Source of the DNA: Diadema setosum
Taxonomy: Eukaryota > Echinodermata > Echinoidea > Diadematoida > Diadematidae
Direction: 5' to 3'
Assembly (NCBI RefSeq): GCF_964275005.1
Contig: NC_092700.1
Coordinates: forward strand, 22,119,674 to 22,183,673
DNA length: 64,000 bases
In this document: piece by piece, positions 32,112 to 43,815 of the stretch
How the letters are laid out: each line of letters begins with the position of its first letter
Numbering within the stretch: the first letter of the stretch is position 1
Made by a program: the position numbers and the translations under genes
Notes under the pieces: generated by a model
What the model was told of the DNA's origin: nothing
Seen by the model: the letters and a program-made list of their open reading frames with translations, nothing else
The model's database searches: none

Positions 32112-35100
32112 TCACCGTTCGTCACCCTCGGCCTGTTGCTGTTGTTCCTGCAGCTTCATCATCTCCAGGTACTCCGAGACGCGGATCTTCTTCGGCACCA
32201 CGTCTAGCGAGATAAGGAAGCACAGCGATAGGATAAAGAGAAATCTCTGCTAAGTTGTTACTAGCTTGTTGAGTCCTGAATAAAATATTCATATTGTATT
32301 AAATCGTCGCCGGTCACACGAACCGACGAATCCCTCAGGTTTGCGTAAGAATGACAATTCGAGAAAATCGCGTTTGAAGTTAACCCATTTTTGACTTATG
32401 GTTGCTACACTTTCATGTCGATAATTTCCAATTATTTTTGTAGTACATCAGACTTCAATTCTTACTCTAACTTGTGAAGTTTTTATCAAATTGTATTGTT
32501 AACAAATAAGCGGGAAATCGTCGAAGAGCTGCATGCATGTACAATGTATTTTCGGTCTGCAAAGAACGTTGTCATTTTCCATGTGTGTCCATATGTACAT
32601 GTACATTGAGCGTTGTCATTGTCAACACAAGTATTACATAGTACGCGCACTGTGCGCGCGGTCAATGAACTGTTGAATCTCAAAAATTACAGGCAAGTCA
32701 ATGCGCACTGATTCGTCGCTTCGGTGACCGTGCGTACAGTACGCGCGGTCACCAAACTGTCGAATCGCCTGATTGTTTAACACACGCGTCTATGGGGAAA
32801 ACAAAAAATTTTCACAAATGGAATTACATACTTCTACAAAAGTGATAAATACGTAAAAATTACACCGAATTACACACTGAGAATTTCAGAATATGTAGTA
32901 TGGAATATCTACTATCGAAATGATTGAAAATCTCAAAATCGAAAATTTGACCCAAAATCGAGTGATTCGTCGGTTCGTGTGACCGACGACGAAATGTTGA
33001 TAGCATCAATTAGTTGATACCATCAATGACTCAAAAATATCTTATGCACCACACCATGAAGATGAGGTACATTGTATTGCTCGCCTGTTTGCTAGTATGA
33101 AAGATGAGCACACTACACCACCAGAGAATTCCAAACTCTGCTTAAGAGAGCGGGATCTTTTGTGTGCAACAGTTTATCTGCATTACACAAGGGACTACAT
33201 ATTTGTAGCATTCTGTGAGTGCCTGGCCTGTTAAAGGAAAAGACATAACAACAAACACTGGCACAGCCACCTTCTCATATCACCAACCTCTTACATGTGA
33301 AGCAGAGACACTGACCCTGTTTACAGCGCGGGGCTGGGCCGAGCCGCGGCCGAGCCCAGCCTCAATTTTGTCCGTTTACACTGCCAGGCTCGGCCGCCCT
33401 TTTAATTCAACCCTTTCAATATTTTGTCGTAGTGGCGCTCTGCTTGTACACAAACGCAATTTGGTATAGCCTGGTTTTCAGACCCTTTGCCAACTGGATT
33501 CCATGGTGACGAAGTCGCCGTTCGGGCAAAGGCCTTTGCCGAAGGAAAAATCCTTTGCAGGACAAAACCACCTTAAACTATACTAGTTTTCGACGTCGAG
33601 GGGGTTAATATCGTGAATAGCGAAATAGTACGGGCAGAGGGTCTGGAAGCCAGACTAAAATTGGCCGCGCATTTGGCCCAGTTTGCGTTTACACCAAGAA
33701 GAGGCCGGGTTCGGCCACGGCCGAGCCGCGGCCGAGACCACCTCCAGAGCGTGGCCAAATGCGCGGCCAATTTTGGCCTCGCATTTGGCCTTTTGCGCGT
33801 TTACACTGAAATAATGAAGGAGGGCCTCGCACTGTAAACGGGGTCACTGTGCTGGCTTGTCACTCTTCAGTGTTGTTGTACCCAGTTTTGTCTTCTAAAG
33901 TTTCTAAACTTCTTTCTCTTCATAAATTTGGTATATACAGTGTATTACACTTACTTGATATACCACATATCCCTCCCTGACAAGGAAATGGATTGACCAC
34001 AAAAGTTTGTTATGCCATGGGAGGTACCAATTTTGGCGCTCTTTCAAGCCATCAAAGCAAAAAGGCAATACGACTCTGTATCTATTTTTTATAGTTCAAT
34101 AAGTAGTCATTTTCAAAGTTACACCATTGATCTGAAACAGGACCATACACTGTATGTCATATTCAATCAAAAGTATGCTTATCTGTGCAATATATACAAT
34201 ACAAAATGAATAGTGGCAACAAATTCACTATTCTCAGGTGTGCCAGAAATAAATACCGCTAAGGTACCACAATGAAATAGATCTTGAGCAAAGTATCAAA
34301 TACCAGTACTAAATATATTACAAATTGTTTCTACACAAAATCTATTTACATAATGGATGACTGGAAATTCACCTGCAAGAAACTGAAACTCCTCCTGATC
34401 ATTGACAACATTGGCAAGATCCCCATAGGCCAGATTCTTTGGTGTGCCATTTCTTTTCAGCGATTCCTGGGCGAGGCAACCTACAAACAGCTCCTGAAAA
34501 TAAACAAGTGACAACTGATGATGGCATTCAGTGGGCAAAAACTACTTGAATGAGAGATCTCAAAATGGTCAATATACAAAGACAAATATACAAAGACAAA
34601 TAAGGCGTGAATCGCTGTCACCAAGAGTCAAAATAATTATTTGTGTTCCTCCCGCAATTCTCTGAGAACCTCAAATACTGTACCCTCAAGTGAGATTCTT
34701 TTTGCCCATCCATAAATTTCTGCCTGTGCATAACTAGTCAAGTAGCACATATGCCTCCCTTTTCCATGGTCAACTGTGCATGCCATCAAACAATATGATA
34801 TACATTGATTATTGATCAGATGTGAGACATACAGTAACTACAGCATGCGTGGAGTGCTCACAAGCTCATACATTACATAGTACTTGTAAGGGAAACCAAA
34901 TGGGGTCAGCAAATGTCAACATAATAGTGAGCTCCACCTTGATTGCTACATGATGTACAGTATGGATTCATACCAGAGTTATTGCAAAAGAACAACGCTA
35001 CACCGTATTACACTGGGAAAACGTAAATTAGACAAGTAAGGACCCATTACATGTACAGTGTAGGAATGGGTTAAGGTACACGTAGTCAAACATGCAATCA

Positions 35101-37518
35101 TCCTTCAGAATATATTCAAATGAATTTGTCACAGTGTCACTTGATTCTACTGCAACTGATTTGTCCTACATGTACATGTACATCAACTTTATTGGATTAA
35201 ACAGCCTTCGAAATCTGCCCACCTGTAAGTACAAGACTTAGCAGTCGCATTCAAACTGCAGAACTTATATTTGCACAATACTAGATTCAATTACACATCA
35301 CACAGTCCGCACAGTGCACAGCAGAGTGGATTGATCTGTCTGCAGTAAGCATGGTAAGGGGCCGGGCCATCGACCCTAATTGTTAGTAATACTAATACTG
35401 TAATAGGTAATACCTACATGTACCAATGATATGACACAGTTTACAAGAAGGCACCGAACAAGTACCGAGTAGAGGCAGATATATTGTTTTACTGGTACAT
35501 TATCACTCTAAATGATGCATCGTTTCACACTTGGAAGTTAATTATTAACCCTGCAATCCAAATGCTGTGTGTTCCGCCCGGTCAGTGCAGTTAATACACC
35601 GCGTAGATTCTACCTTTCTCTGGTTACTTACCAAAATACCATGTTTACATACATGTATGGTATGTTAGAGTTGGGTCTACGTAACTAAATACTGTGAAAG
35701 TGCACTAGACTTAACCCCGGCATAGGTACAAATTTGTATGTGTTGGGGTCGATGGTGCGGTTACACTAACCAAGTTAGACTCTACTCTAAACACGTTAGT
35801 TCTGCAGTGTGCCTACGTCGTGATTATCATTAGTCATATAGAGTAAAAGCCCCAATTTTTGGACACTTAAGCTTTTTTGCAATATTTGTTCAACTCAAAT
35901 AATAAATTATAGATCTATAATAATGTATGTTAAATATATAAACCTACTTTTTCCCAATATTGATTTTGTTAAATAGATCATAACATTTCACAGAATCCCC
36001 AATTATTATCACCTTGTCAATTCCCCATAGTTTGGACAGCCTCTCCTAAATTCGGACACGCGCGCAATGTCAATATGCATACAAGGCCGCTGAAAAATCC
36101 ATGTGCGCCATACCTTGTTGGCACAAGGTTGCATCGGAGACGTTGCCGCGCCCGTTCATGTCCGAATTTTGGGGACTCTGCACTTGCATTCAGCCCCTGT
36201 ACATACAATTTACATGTGTATTCACTGCATCGGCACATAGTACGGAGATTTTGTTCTTCTTTTGAGTTTTTGAGGATACCATCACACTCTGAATTTGCGA
36301 TAAGCGAAAAATCTCGCAACAGACAGTGTAATTTTTCAATTTTTAGCGTTTTTTCGCCGACAAGATGCTTTACACCATAGTGTACACAGGACCTAATTCG
36401 TGCACGCTTTGGAAAAGTTGCAGTGATTCTGCGTTTTTGATGGCAAAATTTGGGATTTTAGTGGATTTTTTTTTAGGTGACTCGGGCACTTTCCTGTGGT
36501 GAACGAGTGACTGTGCCAGTATGTGAAACGATGTGATATGCGTGTGTTGTGACAGCAGAATTTGCTGGCTTGTGATAAGTGGTAAGTGTCCGGATTTTGG
36601 AGGCCGGCCGAAAATTGGGGTTCTTTATAGTAGGCCCTACTCTAGACAGCATCTGTGAATTGATTGTGATATGACTTAACCGTTAACGTTAGAGTCTATT
36701 TTGTCTGCCTTAGGGTAACATCCCCAGTATTCGGTCACTTAAGCTTTTTTGCAATATTTTTCAAACTAAAATAATACATACATACATCATATCTACAGCA
36801 ATGTATGTGAAATATATCAAATTTCTTTAATCTCAACTTTAATTTCATTAAATATCTCACAGAATTGCACAAAATCGTGAAATATTTCACCTTGAAAATT
36901 CCTCAGTATACGGTCATCAGCTCCAGTATTCGGTCACGCGATGTGCGCGTTCAAAGTCAATGCGTGTTCAAGGCAGCTGAAAAACGCGCGCGCGCTACCT
37001 TGTTGGCACAAAATTGCATCGGGGAAGTTGCGGCGACCGTTGGTGACCGAATACTGGGGCCTCGGCACCTGCATTCAACCCTTGTAGACTCTACGTACAT
37101 TGGGACACTGTATCGGCACGTACGGACATATTATTTTTCTTTTGCGTTTTTGAGGATACCATTACACTCCAAGCTTGCAATAAGCGAAAAATCCCGCGAG
37201 AGAATGGCGTATTTCTCGATTTTTAGCGCTTTTTTGGCGACCCGTACTCTTAAAATTGGGCCTTATCCGCGCGCGCTTTTGGAAAGTAGCGCCGATTCTG
37301 CACTTTTGACGGTAAAATTTGGGATTTTGGATGGATTTTTGGAGGGGGCTAAGGGAGTTTCCTGTTGTGAATGAGTGTGCAAGTATGTGAATTAGTGTGA
37401 TTTGCGTGTGTTGTGATAGTTGAACTTACTGGCTGGTGACTAGTGATAAGTGACCGAATACCGGTGCCTGACCGAATAACGATACTGGTGCCCTTACCCT
37501 ACCCTTAGTTTTAGTGAG

Positions 37519-37550
<32 letters not shown>

Positions 37551-38020
37551 CCCTTTCATTTATCATACTCTTGAAAACGACAACACAGTATCAGAAGTAT
37601 ATACGATCATAATGCTTGCTACTGCTTGGAGATGTTCTTACATTTGCGTCCTGTATACTCTATGGTTAGTTGTGGAGATCTATCGTTCTAACGTTAACGT
37701 TTACACCCGGTGCGGCGGTGGGAAAGTGGTGTCCTTTCAAACTTACAGCAGACCTAATGAGTGGGACTACAATATGGCAGTTCTTGGTGTAACCTGGTCT
37801 AGGAACTTAATCCTACGACAAACGATCACAGAATGAAGAAACTTACCGTCGCTCTGGTAATGAGATATAATGACTCTTGGCTAATGGCACTAATCTCGGG
37901 TGAACTCTTCATAATTGTGCGAATTCTCACTGCAGGGAGAAGGGTCAACTTTCCAACTTTGCTTTCCGCCATTTCGCTCTTCTGTTGTGCTCGCTGTTGA
38001 ACTCTGTGTATTGACGCCAT
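32112..38020 (-). CDS. CHRAC1: CHRAC1 (CHRAC-15) histone-fold protein, three exons
   Basis: Exons: 37847-38020, 34373-34493 and 32112-32203, all with GT/AG borders and matching phases (0, then 1). Together they are 387 bases: 128 aa plus TGA. The protein has the histone-fold order known from human CHRAC1 (131 aa): LPAVRIRTIMKSSPEISAIS and LYLITRATELFVGCLAQES, then NLAYGDLANVVNDQEEFQFL, then DVVPKKIRVSEYLEMMKLQE, with a short Gln-rich acidic tail. CHRAC1 pairs with POLE3 in the CHRAC/ACF chromatin-remodelling complex and binds DNA in the nucleus; this role is from the family. Two ATGs are possible: 38020, used here, or 37972 (MAESKVG), which is nearer to the human N-terminus. Introns of 2.2 and 3.4 kb contain at least five mobile elements. 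A Tigger-type MITE begins 105 bp upstream of the start. Confidence 0.93.
32305..32991. mobile_element. 687-bp MITE with 28-bp ends and 4-bp target duplication
   Basis: The ends CGTCGCCGGTCACACGAACC (continuing GACGAATC) and GATTCGTCGGTTCGTGTGAC (continuing CGACGACG) are inverted with one mismatch. AAAT flanks both sides (32301-32304 and 32992-32995). Inside, the end motif recurs: GATTCGTCGCTTCGGTGACC and GCGCGGTCACCAAACTGTCG. No transposase is present. It lies in CHRAC1 intron 2. Confidence 0.85.
33309..33849. mobile_element. GC-rich MITE, GACCCYGTTTACAGYGCGRGGC ends, with a nested MITE
   Basis: Left ACTGACCCTGTTTACAGCGC and right GCACTGTAAACGGGGTCACT are inverted repeats. Internal GTTTACAC words repeat the terminal motif (33373, 33688 and 33809). 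The interior is CpG-rich (GGCCGAGCCGCGGCCGAG) unlike the AT-rich surroundings. The exact end is uncertain: ACT on each side could be a 3-bp duplication, or CACTG/CAGTG could be the start. It lies in CHRAC1 intron 2. Confidence 0.65.
33467..33657. mobile_element. Nested 191-bp MITE (TAGCCTGG...CCAGACTA)
   Basis: TAGCCTGGTTTTCAGACCCT at the left and AGGGTCTGGAAGCCAGACTA at the right are inverted repeats of about 25 bp. It sits inside the GC-rich MITE at 33309-33849 and so is younger than it. Confidence 0.7.
34494..35849. other. CHRAC1 intron 1, 3'-side part without elements
   Basis: I see no exon or clear mobile element here. Short ACATGTAC-type words are frequent (for example 35167-35180), but they form no array. 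Confidence 0.4.
35850..36620. mobile_element. 771-bp DNA transposon relative, GGACA version
   Basis: It starts CCCCAATTTTTGGACACTTA and ends with CCGAAAATTGGGG, an inverted pair. It aligns over its length with the element at 36722-37500: shared ACTTAAGCTTTTTTGCAATA, CTTGTTGGCACAA, TTGAGGATACCAT and GCGAAAAATC. No transposase is seen. It is in CHRAC1 intron 1. Confidence 0.7.
36722..37500. mobile_element. 779-bp DNA transposon relative, GGTCA version
   Basis: It starts CCCCAGTATTCGGTCACTTA and ends with AAGTGACCGAATACC, an extra TGACCGAATAACG and ATACTGG. Its layout is the same as the copy at 35850-36620 but the recurring motif differs (GGTCA for GGACA). It is followed by a 29-base poly-A run (37519-37547). 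Confidence 0.7.
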
Positions 38021-38124
38021 CTACGTTTGGGTTTCTGTAGTTTTCTTATTTTTGGTTTATAACAGAGTGCAGTTGCGTTGGTCCCTCCTGACCAAAGAGA
38101 TATCTCTTTGCTCCTGACCTATTA

Positions 38125-38553
38125 CAGTTCAACCTCGATTATCCGGCCATGTCGGGACCGGCGCTCATCCGGATAAGCGAATTGGCCGGATATGGGAGAC
38201 ACACTGTTAATGTATATAGCTGCCGTCCAAGCTGCCGTCCCAGTGCACTGGCAGCAGCTAGGCAGGTAGCGTACCCCGCAAACGGTGGTGTAATCTATGC
38301 TAGCCTGCGCAAAATTGTAGTCCCTTCTTCACAAAAATAAAGTATTATCTTTATGTGAAAATCATACATGTTTTACCTCGTTAGATATTGAGAAACCTAT
38401 CATGCACATCTTATGAAATTAGTGAAATAGATCCATGAAAGTCACTGTTTTTTCTCAATTTTTGGATGAAAAAAATAGTCCTTCACTGCGTGAACGCGTC
38501 CGGATAATAGAGATTTCCGGATAAAAGGAGGCCGGATAATCGAGGTCGAACTG
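38125..38553. mobile_element. Tigger/pogo-type MITE, 429 bp
   Basis: It begins CAGTTCAACCTCGATTATCC and ends GGATAATCGAGGTCGAACTG, inverted repeats with one mismatch over 20 bp. TA flanks both ends (38123-38124, 38554-38555), the target of pogo/Tigger elements. The interior has further TCCGGATAA words and no transposase. It lies 105 bp upstream of the CHRAC1 start codon. Confidence 0.9.
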
Positions 38554-38942
38554 TATATAGTTACTTTCCATGCGAGGCTTGTGAGTGAAACTCTCCTCCC
38601 ACTTGATTTTTTTTTTTTTCCAGGGATTTGCACATCGTCTGGACATTCCGGCTCTGTGCGTGGGGCAGATTTCTCAGGCTTGAGAGATTTAAGTCCAATC
38701 CGATCCTTGAGAGGGGTTAATAAAACTGACGGGGTAGATTAACCGCGCTAAAACCAACTACGACTCTTCTAATCCATCATATCGATAACCTTTAAAAAAA
38801 AGGAAGTCAAGAACAGAACAGTAGTATATACATGTACCCGTTCGCACCTCGTGGAGCAGTGGAGCTGTGGAGCGGTGGAGCTCCACAGCAAATGAATATT
38901 AATGAGCTCATGAATAGTAATGATCATGAATATGTATGAATA

Positions 38943-39191
38943 TGAAGAGTTTGTTTGCAAAAACCGATAAGTCCATATTTGCCAAACGGAGATATTTACG
39001 ATTAAAGGTCAAGAAAAACAAAGGGAATAATAAGAAAATTTTTGCTTCTTTTGACCATAATTTCATAAATGTACCTTTATATGTATTGACCAATATATCA
39101 TTTAAAAGGTATTAATTTGTGCTTTATGACAGAGACCGAAATTGAAAATCTTCAAAAATGGACTTATCGGTTTTTGCAAACAAACCCTTCA
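38943..39191. mobile_element. 249-bp MITE of the TGAAGAG family inside the left inverted repeat
   Basis: It is the same family and length as 3181-3429. Ends are TGAAGAGTTTGTTTGCAAAA and TTTTTGCAAACAAACCCTTCA-type, with a TA duplication at 38941-38942 and 39192-39193. The right arm reads straight through the empty site (complement GTATGAATATGTATTTATG near 58390), so the insertion came after the two arms existed. Confidence 0.92.
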
Positions 39192-40865
39192 TATGTATTT
39201 ATGTAAGTGTACATGCATTATGTATGAGTGTGAGATATAATGGGTGTGGCAATAGCAATAATGAATTGTGGAGCAGTGGAGCTCTATGACCTAGCATATC
39301 ATGTTGGTGAGCTTAATTTATGAATATGTATGATTATGCAATTATGTTAACATTGTATAAACTATGCGTACGCGGTGGAGCTATGGAGTTGTGGAGCGGG
39401 AGTGACTCTCTTGCAACATGGCTAGTGTGGAGTGTATGTTGTGGAGTCTATGATTTTTGCACGTATATAGTTGATGCGAATATAATTATGCAAATGCGTA
39501 TAAAAGTAAGGTGCGAAGAAATGAACATTATCAATAATAAATTGTGGAGCTGTGGAGCTTCAAGATGACCTAACGTATGAATATTAATGAGCTTAACCAT
39601 GAATATGTATGATTATGTATTTAAGTAAATACACATGAATTATGTATAAGCTGTGGAGCTATGGAGCTGTGGAGCTGTGGAGGTGTGGAGAGTGACTCTT
39701 TGCAACTGAAGGTATGCCTGGTGTGGAGTGTAACTTTGTGGTGGAGTCGTATGATTTTACACGATGATATGAAAGGGTAAATTAAATCAGCATCATATGC
39801 AAGATTAAATGTATGACACAGATACGTTTAGCTTGTGAATGGGCGTGACAGTAACGCAAGTGGGCTTAAGTACATTTCATACTATTGTGGAGCTGTGGAG
39901 ACTTACATTTTTTTTTTTCTTGCAACGGATTGTATGGCTTACAGTGTGGAGTGCATATTGTGGAGTCTAGTTTTTTTTGTTTGTTTGTTTGTTTTTTTTT
40001 TGCTATGTTTTTTTTGTGTGTTTGTTTGTTTGTTTGTTTTTTTCTGGCACGATGATACGAAAGGTTGATACAAAGTAAATGCAAATGCATATACCGGTAA
40101 CGTATGAAGGATTAAGCATCATCTATAGTGAATTGTGGAGTAGTGGAGCTCCAAGACGACTAATATATGAATACTGATAAGCTTTATTCATGAATATGTA
40201 AATATATAAATTATGTTTGGGCTAAGGGGCTGTGGAGCTGTGGAGCTATGGAGCTGTGAAGGGGTCTCTTTTTTTCCAATTGATTGTATGGCTGGTGTTG
40301 AGTGTATGTTGTGGAGTCGTATGATTTTGAGCGATGATACGAAAGGTTGATATGAATATAGGTATGCAAATTCTTAGGATAAGGATAAGTCATCACCAAA
40401 AGCGAATTATGGAGCAGCGGAGCTCCAACAAGATGACCTAGCATATGAATATTAATGTATGATTGTAAGATTAAGCACGCTCAGGTGAGACTTGTGGAGC
40501 TGTGGAGAGCGAACCTCTTGATACGATTTCTATGGTTATTGCGAAGTTAGGTTGTAGAGTCGTATGCTTGCACGATAATACATACAGAAAATTTCATATC
40601 ATTACCGGTATTCGTGTAAATGTGTAAACACGACGTAGGATCATAAGTCGTGAAGCAGTGAAGTTCCAAGATGATGCAAAATGTATGAATATTCATGAGT
40701 TGACATCGCATGAACTTGAGGGTTTATGTGGAGTTTATGGTGTGATGGGGCTGTGCGCGTTTATATATGATGCAAGATTTTATATGAATTTGCATGACGT
40801 AATCTCATGGTGTGAATAAATGACATCAAAGGTGAGAATGGATTAGGATAGCAATATTCCTTTTT

Positions 40866-41180
40866 TCGTCGTTTCATCGTTTTATCGTTTCATCATTTCA
40901 TCGTTTCATCTATTATTTCATCGTTTCATCATTTCATCATTTCATCGTTTCATCATTTCATCATTTCATCATTTCATCGTTTCATCATTTCATCGTTTCA
41001 TCATTTCATCGTTTCATCGTTTCATCATTCCATCGTTTCATCATTTCATCGTTTCATCATGTAATCATTTCATCATTTCATCGTTTCATCATTTCATCAT
41101 TTCATCGTTTCATCATTATTCATCATTTCATCGTGTAATCATTAACATTTGTCATTTCATCATTTCGTTAGTTTATCACG
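40866..41180. repeat. 8-bp minisatellite TTTCATCR, left arm
   Basis: About 37 units of TTTCATCG/TTTCATCA with a few irregular units (CTATTATTTCATC, ATGTAATC, ATTATTCATC). The mirror array in the right arm is longer. Confidence 0.9.
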
Positions 41181-43000
41181 TTCATCATTGTATCGTACTA
41201 AATTGTGAAAGAGATTTAAGTCAGTTTTCTACACAATGTTGGAAAAGCAAACATGTTGAAACACAAACTTGTATATAGTGTTTACAAGTGTGAAGTAACA
41301 GATAGTGTTGTGAACAATAATTGCGGAGTCGTATGTTTACCCCATAATACGGAAATGTGATATCATTGAAGGTATATTCATGTTTAAATGTGTACACACG
41401 ATTTTCGCAAGATAACGATCGAGTACCCACTGAGCAGTGGAGTTCCATCATGGTGGATGACGCATGAAAGAGTGCTCATAGATGCGACTGTGACATGTGG
41501 GTTCTTTATCATGGTCACGACATCGTACATTGACCCAATGAGGTTTATATGCATGGTGTGATCAATAACTTATCTATTTCTTAATATAACGAATAGGGGT
41601 TCAAACAACTCGAAGTCTTTCAAATATATTCGTGAAAGAATACGCAGGAAAAAAATTACAAGAAAAAAAAAATAAGTGATTGATGTAATCGACGTTTTGA
41701 TATTTCCCATGTTCATGATACAATTTCTTTCTTTTGTTTCACTCTAATTAAAAGTCGCACCTAGCTTCAATAGCTTACAAAAAAATGTATTTTTTAATAT
41801 CGTGTTATGTATAGTTGAACTTGATGAACAAAAAGATATTTCACAACAACATTTTGACATCGTAGTGTTTTCTCTCATGCATAACAAGCTGGTACTTGTA
41901 TCTTGTACAATTTTCTCTCTCCCTCTCTTGTTGTCTTTCTCTCTCTCTCTCTCTCTCTCAAAAAAAAAAAGAAATCCGCAAACCATATGGTCATTAACAT
42001 GCAATCATGTTTCGAGACGCAAGCATATCAGACGTTACACAATGATATTGAAGACATAAAAATTATTTGTTAATTTTGTTTAAGAATGTGTTGCACAACA
42101 TTTTAACATTTTTTTTTTCCGGTTTCGTTAAAGTTCAGCATGTTGAATAAACAAGAACAAGAAAAAAGTTAGTACAAACTATTTACACATTGAATAGTAG
42201 AAATGTTGAAATGAAGAATATTGATAAATAAGTAACATATTACGATGTCAATATTAATTTTGTCACAAATACAACGTAGAGAACCGTTAATCAAGAAAAT
42301 GAACATTCGCTGACCATATGGCGTATATATTCGCTATATATACAACCGTCGAAGCTATGTATACTGTAGCTAAAGAACCTCCAAGGGAAAAGAAATACGC
42401 AAAACATAGTCATGAAATGGTAACACAAAAATATTAGTCTGGTTTTGCGCAGCATTATCGACTATTAGAAGAGAGACCCTGACCATGAACCGACAAACAG
42501 ATTTCACCTGTTGAGACTCGTCTGCATGAGTCATAACTCTTACGTAAGAATGACCGATTGCAGAATTCCCCAGTCTAATGACGTCATTGTTAATTTAAGT
42601 ATCGCTGGCGGGTGATTAGCAATAGCTTGTGTTATGCGGGCATAATATTCTTTGACAAAGAATGTATAGTGAATTAAGTATGTGCAGTAGACCAAAAGTC
42701 AGAAACAATCGCGTTCAACGGACTTGTTTTGTTTTTTATTGTTTTTCATCTTGTCATTTTCTAGTTTTGTTCTGTTGTTGTTGTTGTTTTCGCTGTTGAG
42801 ACTGTGATTCTGCACGTAATTTAGTGCTGTGGAATAAAACGAAATTTCATCACATCGAATGGAAAGCAAACGACAAAAGCGATTGATATCCTACAGAAAC
42901 ATCCAAAAATTTTAAGGTATACTCGTTCAAGTTTAAATATAAACTCATAACATTTGCCCACTTTCCGTCAAGGACTTTCAGTGAACACAATGTCAGATGA

Positions 43001-43815
43001 AGTATAGTCCATTATGTTCAATCGAAATGAGGTTTAACACAGTCTTCTTTTACAATGGAATCACCTTTTTCGTATTTTTTAAGCTAAATATACCCCCTCT
43101 GTTTCCACGTCTATAGAGCATGATAGAAATTACAATGGACGTACTTACGTAGTTTGAAATATCCCAATGATAATCTGTAACATTGCGTAGAAATAAAAGA
43201 ACAGTAAAAGCAATTCTCATTTCAGAATTATATTCTACATAATTCAAATCAAATTGTTATACATGACCAAATGACTATACACAAAATAGGAAGTGTTCGT
43301 TAACACGATGATACGGACACGAATAGGAGTCACGAAATGAAACAAGTGAATAGATAACTTAAATTGGAGGAGACATCTTTTTAGCAGTCGCCTCCATTTC
43401 CGACTCTTTATTTGTCATGATCTATTCAGTTACATGTTTGTCCATGCATTTCTTCATCTAGTATTATCATTTTCTTCTATCATTATTATTTTCCTGTAGA
43501 AGAGCTCAATAAGAAATAGTTATTATTATCATTATTATTATTATTGTCTCATTGTAAACAAATGACATACATTTAAATCTCATTCTGAGATGTAAAAGTC
43601 ACGTTGTACTTTATTTCGTTTATATGCAATTGTCATAGTGTATACTTTCATCGATCGGAAGTGAAATAAAATAAAATGACTGAATGATAAATGCGTATTT
43701 TTTTTTGTGTAATTAGATTATCAATTGATTGTAAGTAGTTTTCATTTGAATGTTATAATGATGAGTGTCAATATAATCACCGACTCTACAGTCTCTTAGG
43801 CACGAATTAAGACCA
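43001..43815. other. Non-coding stretch between left inverted repeat and polymerase gene
   Basis: AT-rich sequence with short ATT and TTATTATTATTA runs (43480-43545). No coding frame of note. Regulatory sequence for the polymerase gene would be expected here. Confidence 0.4.

Larger units (their letters stand above)
38820..43000. repeat. Left terminal inverted repeat of the Polinton-like element
   Basis: It matches the complement of 54285-58515 from the tip to about GTCAAGGACTTTCAGT near 42980. The outer 2 kb consists of about six degenerate units of roughly 280 bp. Each has GTGGAGCAGTGGAGCTCC, then TGAATATTAATGAGCTT, then TGTGGAGTCGTATGATTTT (seen near 39264, 39545, 40134, 40406 and 40650). 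Next come an 8-bp minisatellite and AT-rich unique sequence with a CT tract. It contains a MITE (38943-39191) absent from the right arm. Confidence 0.9.

Noticed and set aside
36865-37374. 169-codon open frame
   Set aside because: It lies wholly inside a repeated element; the related copy at 35850-36620 does not keep the frame.
40866-41180. Regular short repeats resembling a CRISPR array
   Set aside because: The unit is 8 bp with no unique spacers, in an animal genome, and mirrored in the other arm; it is a minisatellite.
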